64,000 bases of DNA from Porites lobata (taxonomy: Eukaryota > Cnidaria > Anthozoa > Scleractinia > Poritidae): positions 2,987,001 to 3,051,000 of the forward strand of contig CALNXK010000020.1 of NCBI GenBank assembly GCA_942486035.1. The letters are read 5' to 3'. This document shows positions 1 to 11,327 of the stretch, piece by piece (the first letter of the stretch is position 1; each line of letters opens with the position of its first letter). Below the pieces are notes generated by a model. That model saw only the letters and a program-made list of their open reading frames with translations, did no database searches and was not told the DNA's origin. The translations under genes and the position numbers were made by a program.

Positions 1-931
1 AACACATAAACATAAAGAGATTAAATTTGGTGATAAAGGTGAAAGCACGCTTACAACACGCTTGCGCAGCAGGCTTAGCTTGTCTTGGATCAGTGATATG
101 CGCAAATCAAATTGCTAAAATTAAGAAAGATGGACACACTCGGCTCTGTTTTGGTAAAATAATGTATTATAAAAAGCAGTATAATATACAGCACTGTATA
201 TATAATAACGGAAGGATGACGATGGCTGATTTGCCTGGATAAATAGGGAAGGGGAGCAGCATAATGAAAATCAAAGATGCGAATCGAATGACCACTGTAA
301 CATATCGGATTAAATTCCAAGTAGCTGTGCTCCAATATAAAAGGAGACATGCTTGTATAACTGCTGTTACGTCAGAAAATGAAGGAAAGATATAATGGAA
401 CTGTTTTGGTAGTTGCTTTTTATGCATGGCGTAATCTCTGATAAAATATCTTCCGTTTTTTCGGAATATTTCGTGCTATCAGAAGTTTAGATTCCTTTTA
501 CTTGTGACTTGCTCCTTATGGACCTGTTAACTTTTGGTTGATGAGAATTTGTTCCCTTTTGTGAAAGAAAATTACCAAAAAAATGACAACAACGGAACAA
601 ACATAAACGTGATATCTTCTGTCTTAACAACAGTTTTAGTTTACAAACTGTATCGTCAAGCCATGGACTTACTCAATATAAATTTTGTGGTTGTTTAGCT
701 GGGCCAAAAGGACAATTCGATACTGGAGTTCAATGCTGTAAAGAAACAAGAAACGATTTTGTCCAACTACACAAAATACACTATTGACACAGCCTTGCTT
801 TCAGTATTACTCGATCCAAGGATTACAACCTGAATATTTGTATTAAAGGATCGAATTAACTGCAAAAATGGACATATATTAAATTCCATTTCCAAGAAAA
901 GATCATCCTTGCTCTCTTGGTGATCACCATC
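1..931. other. Upstream flank of gene A
   Basis: AT-rich. No exon, transposon or RNA gene is supported. It probably includes the gene A promoter and 5'UTR, but I cannot place a start site. Confidence 0.5.
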
Positions 932-3900
932 ATGAATGTTCTTACCCCAGCCATCCTGGTTGTATTTTTTCTCGATGCAGCAGTTTGCGAAGATGACCAA
1001 ACTATGGCTTTGGTAAGGATTGCATGTAATACAATAGTTTAATTTGCATCCAAAAACGATATTGCTGACAAAGTGACTTATAGGCCTAACCTTCCAAAGT
1101 TGTTACGTTTTATTACATTCATTTATAAAAAAGCGAAACTTTGTCCATAAAAATCTTATATTTATAAAGCATCTTTCTATCTTAATAACTAACCTCAGGA
1201 CAGCCGCCCAAGTAAATTATATTAGAAACCCATGAACGCAACAGCCCTTTCTTTCTGCCTCGTGGAAAATAATTAGTTGTTATTTTAACTACATTTCTTT
1301 GTCAATGAAAAGAACAAACACCAAAAAACATGCCAACAAAAACAGACAAATTAATAAAACAGAGCGTTTAAAACAATTTTAGTTAATTCCTCTTCCCGTT
1401 TTTCCCAAGAAATTCCTCAATCAATATCAGTACATTTCATCTACCCGAAGTGGAAACCACGATGTCTCGAAAGCCATTCGGAAATTTCAGGTATTCTTTG
1501 GCCTCAAGGTCAGCGGTATTTTGGATACTGAGACTATAAATCTTATGAAAAAGCCTCGTTGTGGTGTACCTGACTCAATCGAAGGAGCTGGGCGTATGCG
1601 AAGATATGCCACCCAAGGGAAATGGTCGAAAACTCAATTGACTTATTACGTGCAGCCCGGACAAGACTTGCCTCATGTGAGTACAGTATTGTGAATTTAA
1701 ACAAACAGTTTAGCATTTTAAAAAACAACGAAAATGATAATTTTCAAGAGGAAACGCGAGAGTGGGAGCGAAGAGGCTAGATCTGGTCAATCCTGCATAG
1801 ACAAAGAGGCTTCGCTCGGACAAAGTAACGGGGCAAGAGAGAACGCCTACAGACTAGGCTGGGGTGGAGCATTCTTACTACTGCAGTAACTTTCATACGT
1901 CAATTTCTGACGTTTTTTACTATTTTTGGTCGAAATATATATAGCCCCATCTTTCCAGTGCTCGAGTAGTGAAATCGTGATCAGCAAACCAATATTTTGA
2001 GTCAAGCAAAAAAATAAAAGAGCGAACGAACGGACGTAACTAACGAAACAATAATTTCACGAATGAATGAATGAATATAATGGACTGATGAATGCTGGAA
2101 AGGTGGACGAGTAGTGCATGAAGTTAACGTGTACACCAACGTGTATTTAAAAAGGGATTTTTCACCTATCTGTCATTGTTTTTTCGGAATATTTTGCACA
2201 GAATCAACAAAGACAGATATTTGCTGACTCACTGCAATTCTGGGCTGATGTCTCTGGCCTTACTTTCAGTGAAGTTAGCAGTGCAAGTAGTGCAGACATT
2301 AAAATCAGGTAAGTTTGGTATATAGAAAAAAAATCAGTCAGAAATCCTCATCAAGAAAGAAAGAAAAAACAAAACAAATCAAAAAAAAGACAAAAAACCA
2401 AAAAACATCGTCATTTAGATATAATTTAGTATATTCTCACCTAAGGCCATCCGAAAAACAACTTCTTAGATATGGAAACTCAGCACCATGGCTCAAATCC
2501 ACTGGAACCTATTCAGTAATGATAAAATTTGTTGTTAATTCATCACCAATGATCAATGCATACAATTTCCAAAATGTGTCGTTCTACGTGGTACAGATTA
2601 ATTTTTGAACAAGTTTAAAAGCATACCCCACTTTCGTCCCGATTTTTTTTTTATCCGCTTCCTTAACACAGCAGTAATAAACCACTTTCAGTTTCGGCCG
2701 GTACAGCCACGGCGGTACAAATGTGGAGCAGACTTGCCCATATCCATTTGACGGACCTGGTGGTGTTTTGGCGCATGCATATTTCCCCGAAGACGGTAGA
2801 GCTCATTTTGATGAAGATGAAACGTACACGCACAACACTCCGTCTGGTACCAATCTTCTATGGGTTGGGGTGCACGAGTTTGGTCACTCTTTGGGCCTTC
2901 AACACTCGAACGTCCAAGGTGCCGTTATGTACCCTTATTACACAGGTTACGTTCCAAACATGCAACTTCATTCTGATGATATTGCAGGCATACAATCCTT
3001 ATATGGTAAGGGGCATGGACTTTCACGTTACATAGGGTTAACAAAGGGTTTCCTTACGATTCCACTCTATTAACTATACAAGTTAGCATAATGTTACAAT
3101 ACACAAAATTATTAGCCAGTCACCAGCCAATAAGGTGCAAGAAAAACAAACAAAACAACGACAACATCACCAAACAATGTTGGACATATATCTCTTTAAA
3201 ATGGTTAGTGCCTTAATAACATAATGTTATGATCTTTTTTTTCATTATTCAAAAGAGTTTATAAAGATGAATGACAACAAAACTGAATTGGTGGATGTGT
3301 TTTAGTTTATAAGCATATTCCTTTTCGCTGACATTAATATCATGAAAATTCAGCGCGTTTGTCACACGAAGAATTGTTGGCCATTGATTTTCATTCTTCT
3401 CAAACTGACGCGTTCTGTGAACTGACCAAATGATGGAAATTATGCGTCTGTCCTCTAATCTAAAATCACGGTGTAACAACCAAGCTTAAGGTACCAGTGC
3501 AGTGTCTGTATAAATATAATTCATTGTAAATGTTTTTGATTTTATAGGTGAAAGCACTGGAGGTGGTGGCGGAGTACAAACTACACAGGCTCCAACCCCA
3601 ACACCTCCAACACCTCCAGGTAACATAAATTTTTGATTAAACTCTGGGACATGCTGATCAAAGCTGCTGGGTAGGGATAACCCAGAGATTGTACGAAATA
3701 TGAATTCAAATGCAAGTGAAAGATAAAAATTTGATGATTGGAAGTCCTAAAAAAAAAAAAATTATCCGAGAAAATGCCTATGAACACAAAAGAAAAAGAA
3801 ACTCCCAATTTCGGGTTCTTCGAATAACGAGGCCAAGATATGCAGGAGTAGTGATATATGGGATGCATGGTACGCTCTCTTTTTTAACTTTAAGGTGGCT

Positions 3901-5747
3901 CTCACTAGTTTTCCGGCACGGGTAGTCGATCGGTCACAGGGATCGGAAGAAGGATGACTCTTTAAGTACTAATAAAAAAAACATAAATAAAAAATAAATC
4001 AACCAGAATACTATAACAGTTGACCCCAGTAAATCGTTTTGGCAACTTTTTGTTGTTGGGATCATATTTACCCCAATGCCGTTGAGTAGCGTTCTCACAA
4101 GAGCGACGAAGAAACCTCGATACCTCCGACAGTCTTATTTTTCTTGTTCGTAGTTGCTTTATGTAATATATTTTCATATTGGGGAAGGCTGAAGTTAGAC
4201 GTTTTGGCTACAAACTACTGGGGGGGGGGGGATGGCATGGGGTTTATAAAAACGAAAGACCTTTGATTAAAAACGGGTCATATTTATTGCCATCTCTTTT
4301 TGAAAAATGCTGGAAAATACAGACATATATAACCTAATAACACGAAAATAGCTTTTAAATACAAAGATCATCATGATCATAAGATGATTATTTTGGTGAC
4401 TCAGAGTTTCACTTTGTAAGTAGCCAAGAATTAGTATTGAATACAGAGAGGAGTACTACCTAACGGTTTCATTACAATTATTATAAAAGTCAAACCTAAT
4501 TTATCATTTGTTCACGGGACATCGATGATCAATGCGAAGTACTCCGTGGGCACGCAGATGAAAATTGTATTTAGATGATTTCCTTTTCATTTCCCATCGC
4601 AGTAGGGGGCTGCAAAGACCGCGCAAGCTCCTCAAATTGCCAAGAATGGAAGAACTACGGGTTTTGCTCAGACCCCGCCCACCGGCCTGGATTGGAATAC
4701 TGGTGCCCTAGGACTTGTTACAGCTGTAAGTTTTCGTAACCCTTTTATGCAAGGAGGTGTTATTGATACGTCAATTCTCGGTTTTAATAGGACGTCAGCA
4801 AATTTCAGACTATGGAATTATTGATTTTCTTCTGGGTTTCTACTTTTATTAGGTATTACAACAGCTAAACACCTTTATTTATACAAATTTTCGGTTCGAA
4901 AGGGTTCTTCGTTCTGCGATAGAGGCTTTTGCGAGACGCAGTATTTAGCTGGCGGCCAAGAAATACTGACAGCTCTTACACACATGCACTTGGATTAAAA
5001 ACGTTAAGGGCTTATTTTTAATTTATTTAATTAATTTATTTATTTATTTTTTTGAGATTTTGCTATCTAAACATTCCTTGTCTCAAAATAAATAAATATA
5101 AATCAGATCACTTTAATCTCAAGCTATGAATTCAAGCATTTTTAGGAAAACTCAGAGACAGATGTTTCTGTTGGTTGTCGGCGGCCATATTTGTGCTCCT
5201 CAAAGTGACACCAACGTGGAATCTCCATACATGCAAGGTTTCATAAATTTGGGTAAACTTTTTTTTCCAGGATATCTCGCATACTAAATATCCCACAGAC
5301 CTATTTCTTGGCGATTCTTTTTGTATAATTATCTTCTTTCATTTCCCATATTTTGAGATTAATTTATTTTTGATGGCGTGAGAATAAACGGAGATTAAAT
5401 ACCTTATTGGTACTTAATTTCGCGGGTCTTTTTTTAAAAAAAAAAAAACAGAAATTTAAGCACGCGAAGTTTAATACCCATGTACAAAATTCAATTTAAC
5501 AATTAACATGTAATAGCAACGATATATGTTGACAAACACAAATGGTAGCTTCCCCGTTTTGTAGCTTCCGTTGTGAAAAAACGTTTTCAGTTTGCAAGAA
5601 AATGAATTTGAGAACGCTTGAATCTCGAAATTTAATGCCTTTTTTCATATCGTGAAATTAAGTACCCACAAAATTAATTACCAATAAGGCATGTAACTAG
5701 TGCACTACATCTTCTTACTAATTTTCCCATCTACAGGTAACGTGTGA
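932..5747 (+). CDS. Gene A: secreted matrix metalloproteinase with one C-terminal ShKT domain
   Basis: Seven coding exons: 932-1012, 1410-1676, 2202-2308, 2692-3005, 3548-3619, 4603-4725, 5737-5747 (975 nt, 324 aa). Exon 1 encodes a hydrophobic signal peptide (about residues 1-19) followed by EDDQ. Exon 2 is the peptidoglycan-binding-like prodomain ending in the cysteine switch KKPRCGVPD (Cys78) and a furin-type RMRR at 89-92, just before the catalytic domain. Exons 3-4 are the catalytic domain: HEFGHSLGLQH from His213 (zinc ligands and catalytic Glu) and the Met-turn in AVMYP. Exon 5 is a Gly then Thr/Pro linker, exon 6 a six-cysteine ShKT domain with YWCPRTC, and exon 7 adds only Asn-Val-stop. 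Hemopexin is absent. The exon 2 acceptor is AAG rather than CAG. The enzyme is expected to be a secreted zinc endopeptidase on matrix proteins; the role of the ShKT tail is unknown. The fold and family are certain; the substrate is not visible. Confidence 0.93.
4850..5250 (+). repeat. Dispersed repeat, copy 1 (gene A intron)
   Basis: The segment shares several blocks with the reverse complement of about 35870-36205: ACCTTTAC or ACCTTTATTT, CGAAAGGGTTCTTCGTT, ATTCCTTGTCTCA and AACAGATGTTTCTGTTGG-like blocks, in the same order. Boundaries are approximate. Unknown family, no ORF. Confidence 0.6.
5399..5692. mobile_element. MITE-like element with inverted ends, last intron of gene A
   Basis: The left end ATACCTTATTGGTACTTAAT is matched in inverse by the right end (ATTAATTACCAATAAGGCAT), with further inverted similarity inside (AATTTCGCGGGT and its imperfect complement). 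The right end lies 44 bases before the final coding exon of gene A. No ORF. Confidence 0.65.
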
Positions 5748-5905
5748 TGAAGAAGTGACGAAGGATTTGGCTGCATGTTTCTTAAAATTGAAAGTACTGA
5801 ACGATGATTGTTGTAGTTTTGTAGTAGTTGAATAGTCTAAAGAAATATTAAGTCACGTAAAAAGTCAGAAAACCATCTGTAGTACTGAGTTTATGGGAAC
5901 CCCAT

Positions 5906-5911
5906 AATAAA
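5906..5911 (+). promoter_or_regulatory. poly(A) signal of gene A
   Basis: AATAAA lies 159 bases after the gene A stop codon, before any other gene on this strand. It is the first clear hexamer downstream of the terminal coding exon. Confidence 0.6.
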
Positions 5912-5973
5912 AAAATGAGTAATGAGCTCAAAATCAGTATTTGGTGTATTTAAATAACGTCAAATAAGTACGT

Positions 5974-6131
5974 GTAATCAAATGGTGACGAGTGAAATTA
6001 GGGAATAATTTCACGCGCGTTTTGTCCAAATACTAATAATTTGCCGAGCCTTCAGGCGAGGGAAATTATTAGGATTTGGACAAAACGCAAGTGAAATTAT
6101 TCCCTAATTCACGAGTATACCATTTGATTAC
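5974..6131. mobile_element. Palindromic MITE-like element
   Basis: Left arm GTAATCAAATGGTGACGAGT onward (5974-6014) is matched by a right arm ending CCATTTGATTAC (6091-6131). The middle is also complementary (TTTGTCCAAAT and ATTTGGACAAA). Near-perfect hairpin, non-coding, downstream of gene A. Confidence 0.75.
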
Positions 6132-6144
6132 CTATTAATATCAT

Positions 6145-6294
6145 GGGTGACGAATTACGTTAGCAATCTTGGATTTTTGACACCGAGACGCCGAGACGTA
6201 CGGAAGGGTTGCCATGGCAATTTGTAATTTCACATGTGAAATTACAAATTAATGCTGAAATTTCGCGCCAAAATTAAGGAGTAATTCGTCACCT
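6145..6294. mobile_element. Short inverted-repeat element
   Basis: Ends GGGTGACGAATTAC and GTAATTCGTCACCT are inverted copies about 150 bases apart. An inner palindrome TTTGTAATTTCACATGTGAA lies between them. It directly follows the palindrome at 5974-6131, so both may be parts of one composite element. Confidence 0.65.
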
Positions 6295-7189
6295 ATAATA
6301 TTATAAATTAAAACTCTTTTTACACGATCAAATTGTGTACATAGAGAAAAGTAGATAGACGTCCTCAACTGGCAGGTCTAGGCACTCAAGCTGGGGTGAA
6401 ATTGTCTAAGTTGCTTCATTGCCTACCCTGCTTCTGTCTTCAGTGTGTCTGCCTTAATTCTCAGCAGTTTCAAAATTTTTATACGGGGTTTCCTTATCAT
6501 TATTATATTATTTCACTATTTTCACTAAAATTATGTTTTTAGGCTGTAGCTGAGGGCTTTTGTTTTTCTTGTTGGTCCTTTTTTTTCTTTTCCCTCTTTG
6601 TATTTCTATCAAGATTGTTTATTCATATTTCTTCCCAAAAAGTGTAAGGTGTAAGATTTTCCGCTATTTTCTCCAGTTCAATCAGGCGTGTTAAGTCATC
6701 GCACCTTCAACTGTCAATTATTAGGACAAAAGGCTATTTGTACCATGACGTAATTTTACTATCCTACGACAAGAATCCTTTGGGGACTTGCTTTCTTGAG
6801 CAAACTAGGACGTTTGTTGTTCAGCCTTTCTAAGAGTGCCAATATGGGACGAAAAACAAAAACAAACGTAGTCGTAGAAGTAAAATAACGCTGTCGTGGA
6901 GATGGCCATATAGGCTGTGTTGGGTAAACATCTTTCAAATCTGGGCAGTGCAATAGTTAATCATTGTCCGGGAGATTAAACCCAATCAAAACTGAAAAAA
7001 AAAACAATGTTTTGAATGAACCATGAAAAGAACTATATATCTACATAAGGCATTTGAGATTCGAACTCACTCAGGGATCCCCAGCACGCGACGTGAATAG
7101 GAAACTGAACATGAACAATTAAAATCTTGCAGTCCCCGGGCTACAGCTGAATGTTTACACTCTACCGGATAGCTATTCGAGTGCCGACA

Positions 7190-8560
7190 AAATACCTTCT
7201 CGGAAGACGATTTGAGATCTAGAATTTCCGGAACATTTTTTGTAAGATTTTTTGCTTGCCTGCCTCTCCTAGGATTTTCGAACATCTAAAAAATGGCATA
7301 ATTGCCCAATTTGACAGATTTTTACCCTAAAAAAGTCACCTTTTTTCTGGCTAAAATTTTCGAAAAGGTAAGTTTTGATCCCTATGATTTTCGGATAACT
7401 AGACTTTAAGCTAGGAAATCCGAACAGATGAAAAATTTTTAGGGCATAAAAATATGCCTATATCTACTGTTGAAATACTAAACTACGTCTAATAATGCTG
7501 TTTTAGTGGTTTTGAACTATATTCTCGTTGGGTGCCCCTGAGAAAAGCTGATCGGTAGAGTGCGAACACCAGTTTTAAATGGGACTCTTCACTTTAGAGA
7601 TCGGCACCACACAGCTTTGCTCCGTTACAGAAATAGCACCGAAATCACCGTTCTTATGTGTGAAAGGAGGCCATATCCAGTCCCGGGGGGGTACTGCCAT
7701 ATATGGGCTATACAGGTGTGTGCCGCTGTGAAGGGTATGGTTTTCAGGCAGTTTACTCTAGGATAGGGTATGTAAATCAGAGCGTTTGGGTCTAGAATAG
7801 GGTATCATTTTTCAGGAAACTGATCAGTTGGTTGAAGATTTTATCTAGACAAGGGAAACAGCTACTCTAGGATAGGGGATTTGGGGAGTTTACTCTAGTA
7901 TGTGGTAGCAAAATTCAGCTGAACTAGCTCTGGTATAGGTTAAGGGTTCCAGGGTCCCAGCGGCACATCCCCACCCAAAAATTGCTAAAGTACCCCCCCC
8001 CCGGGTATCCAGTAGGGTTTTCATGCCTGGGTATAGTATGAACATAGACTAACTTTTCTGGTGTATTGTAGCCTATTTTTTCCCGTCTGGTGGCCCAATA
8101 CATGCATATGCAGTTGGGTCAATAAATTCTGGCCCTCAGAATGCCTTTTCGTCAATTGTTTTCCCACTTTATATCTTCTATATATTTTTCTTATTATCAT
8201 ATCAGGGGCACCCAACGACTCTTTTCTGTAAAGTACCTGTTCAGGGAAGCAAATTGCCTAGAATTTTCTAAGCTTGAATACGGCTAATAATTTCTAGATG
8301 AGCGTTCCATTCATTTCAGATACAGTTTTCGAAGCTTATCTTTAAACTAAGTTCCCTAAGATTTTCTGAAGTTTAATTTTAATTTCATATTTTACTCCTT
8401 ATGTTAGGCTAAGTTTCGTAGAAAAAGAAAACCTAAAATTTTCGGATTCAAAATTTCGATGGAGAGAAAAATTCTCACTTTCGTTAAACGTGCAATTGCA
8501 CCTAAGATTTTCGGGAAAATAACACTGAAGCTCTCGTAATTTCAAAAAGCCTCGGGTTAA
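7190..8560. repeat. Composite dispersed repeat with ATTTTCGG motifs and a nested insertion
   Basis: Bases 7198-7545 are strongly similar to 40961-41331. The phrase GTTGGGTGCCCCTGA (about 7528) reappears inverted as AGGGGCACCCAAC (about 8204), bracketing a different block at 7545-8200. That block has degenerate CTCTAGGATAGGGTAT repeats spaced about 30-80 bases and a related piece near 37280-37400. Beyond 8210 ATTTTCGG-type motifs resume. No credible ORF. Confidence 0.6.
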
Positions 8561-11327
8561 ACTAGCATGGACGGATGCAAATTTTATGGGTAGCCTAAAA
8601 AGACTTCAATGCATTTAGGAGAAATCCATCGATGGGTGCTCCTTTTATATATATCAGACAGCTTAGTGTTTCGAATGGGGGAAAATTCTTCATGAGTAAT
8701 GCTGAATTTCGGTGAAGCCATAACATGAATTAGTAAAACTTGATTGATTTGTGTCACTTACAAAGTTCCCATTGACGCAAAAGATTATTACAATTTGAAT
8801 TTGGACGTGAGCAGGTATCGATGTCATATTTCTTTAGCTGTTCCAGATGTTTTAAACGATTGTGTAATATTAAATATGTAATATAGGTACCGTCAGTCAT
8901 GCCAGAAGCATATTTGACTAAACAGTGCTAACAGGATATTACTAAAACAATTTCGTTTTTCTTTTTTCTTTTTCTTTTTTTTTTTTTTTTGGTCCAAGAA
9001 AAAGGAAGATCTGTTGTTTACAACCTTGTATTGCGTGCATTTTCTTCGGGCGCGCGAACTGCTTAATGCTCGCGGAAGCGCCATTTTGAATTCCAAAAAA
9101 AGATTAATAAGTGGTGGAGTTGACTTCCTGTTTTTTACTCTTCCCAGTCTTCCTCAGTGATAAAACCAAGGATGGCGGCCAAAACATTACAAGTATAAAC
9201 AAGCAGCTTTGGATCGCCCAAAATATACGCCCACGATACAGGCTGATTCGTTTTATGCGATTTTATGTGTTCAAAAGGAGGCGCAAAATGTATTCTTTTA
9301 TAAGAGTAATACGATATTCTACTGAGCTGGTAAAATGCTAGAAAGTTGCTTTCCGGCATACCAAAAATCCAAAGAGGTGCTACCTAATTTATTAACATTG
9401 TTAAGTATAACGTTAATTTCGACCTTTATTTCCCCTTCTTTACAATAATTGTTGACATCTGGCAGCTAAAGTAGTTTAAGGCCTGGGACTAAAGGGTTTA
9501 TCTGTGGAAAGTGCATTATTGGTTATAACTTCGGTCATAGTTAATTGAGTGGAATGGTTATGAAACCCGTCAGACTCCTTTGTTATATGTTTTTGTGGAC
9601 CTGAAAGTGCACAACGTTCAAAAGAATTCCTATCATTTTGATTGTATTGACCAATAAAAACGTTGCATTAATTTATTCCGTAACAATTTGCCAACAGAAA
9701 ACAAAGGATTGTGCACTTTCACGGTGCTTTGAACATAAACTGCAGCACTGTTGGTTTTATCACTGATATTTGCCGCTTTTCATAACCAGTCTCCTCTAAT
9801 AACTATGCTTCGGCATAGATGATGGTGCTGAATCAAAATTGGGCACACAAAAAGAACTCATCGTCCTTAACAATTTAAAGTATAAATATTGGTTAATCAG
9901 TCACGTGATGTGTCACGTGACCATTTTAATAAAAATCGTAAATTATTGGCCAATTGGTGGCCCGTTTCAGAGAAAAAAATCGAGCAATTACATTTTTTTG
10001 ATTCATATTAAATATTCCTAACACTTCACGTTTGGATTGACCGTCCACTGCACTTCAAGAAAAAAGTATGAGGAAAAATATTGTTTTAAATGCCCAATTA
10101 AGAGCTGTTCCCAAATATATATGGGCGAGACCACAGATAGCCCAAGCTCACTATGACAACCCCTATTCTTTTTTTTTTTTTTTTCATAATTGATCGAAAT
10201 CTACATTAAATTTCTCCTTTTAGGCTAAACTTTCGGTTAATAAACACTCATGAAGTTCGCATAACCCAGTAAAAGTTTTGTACGAAATCGTTGACTTTTT
10301 CGCGCGTGATATGCGCTCTCCAAACCTATATTTTGCTCAAACGTTGCTCAAGGTTGCTGGAACAGCAAAACCTTGCTCCCAATGCCAAACATTGCTCAAC
10401 AGTTGCCGAGTACATCAAGACAGCCTTAGAAATATAGCCTTAGCGCAGACCTTACTTATTTCGTGTTGCTTTTAGCGGCAAGAAAAGAAAAGGAGCCGGG
10501 CGGTTGAATAAAATCAAAATCTTTCTCATCAAAGGATATGACGAAATATAAACCATGATGATGGATTTAAGCTAGTTAACGTATAAAAGACTTGGTAAGA
10601 ATCTTAGACAAAAGATGTCCTTATATAAAGAATTTTTCCCGGCGAGTGTGTCATAACTCCCTTCAATATTGCTCGATTTAACGAACCTCTATAAAACGAA
10701 GTCCTCGGTATAACGAACCATTTTGTTTAGCCCAGTAATTGTAAAATAAATGAAAAAGAGCCTCGATATAACGAAACCTCGTGAAATCGCACAAATCTTG
10801 CTAGTCCCTTGGCTCTTCGTTATAGCGAGGTTCTACCGTACAAGGGCTTTAGGACAGTATTTTCGTCGCACTAGATTGCATTCGATAAGAAGTAAAATAA
10901 TAAAATAAGACTCAGGGTGGATAAAAAATATAAGTCTGCCTTGTTGAGGAAAAAAAGAAATGAAATGGAGGTACTTAGCTAACATCCTCTTTACACTTTT
11001 TTGTCTACTTTTATACAGACTGCTTATATAAACAAAAAAAGGAAGTAAAAGTTATAAAGGTCTATGGAGAAGACAAAATTGGCACTTCTTTCAGAGTCGG
11101 TTAGTATGCACAGCTTTACTCCTAGCACTTAAACCTTTGCAATACAATAAAAATTTAATTATGTTTCATTTTAGCTTCTTTAAACAACTTTGATAGAACA
11201 GTGAGAAAAATTTAATCGTTTGACTGTGCAATCACGATTCACCTGCATCAGAGTGTTTGAATTCCAATGCAATAAGTTGAGTCGTTTGTCTGGGTACATT
11301 CAGCATTTGTCGACGTGCACTTCGAAG
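8561..11327. other. Spacer between genes A and B
   Basis: AT-rich non-coding DNA. An imperfect inverted pair GAAAGTGCACAA (9603) and TTGTGCACTTTC (9709) suggests another small MITE, and 10640-10842 has the AACGAAC repeat. Short ORFs show no domain or conserved motif. Confidence 0.5.
10640..10842. repeat. Degenerate inverted repeat of CGATATAACGAAC type
   Basis: Repeated TTTAACGAACCTC, GGTATAACGAAC, CGATATAACGAAACC and the inverse CTTCGTTATAGCGAGGTTCTAC. This pattern is typical of short DNA-transposon remnants. No ORF. Confidence 0.45.

Noticed and set aside
11220..11327. Upstream in-frame ATG as the start of gene B
   Set aside because: It would put 36 non-hydrophobic residues before a clear signal peptide. 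All sister genes start directly at the signal.
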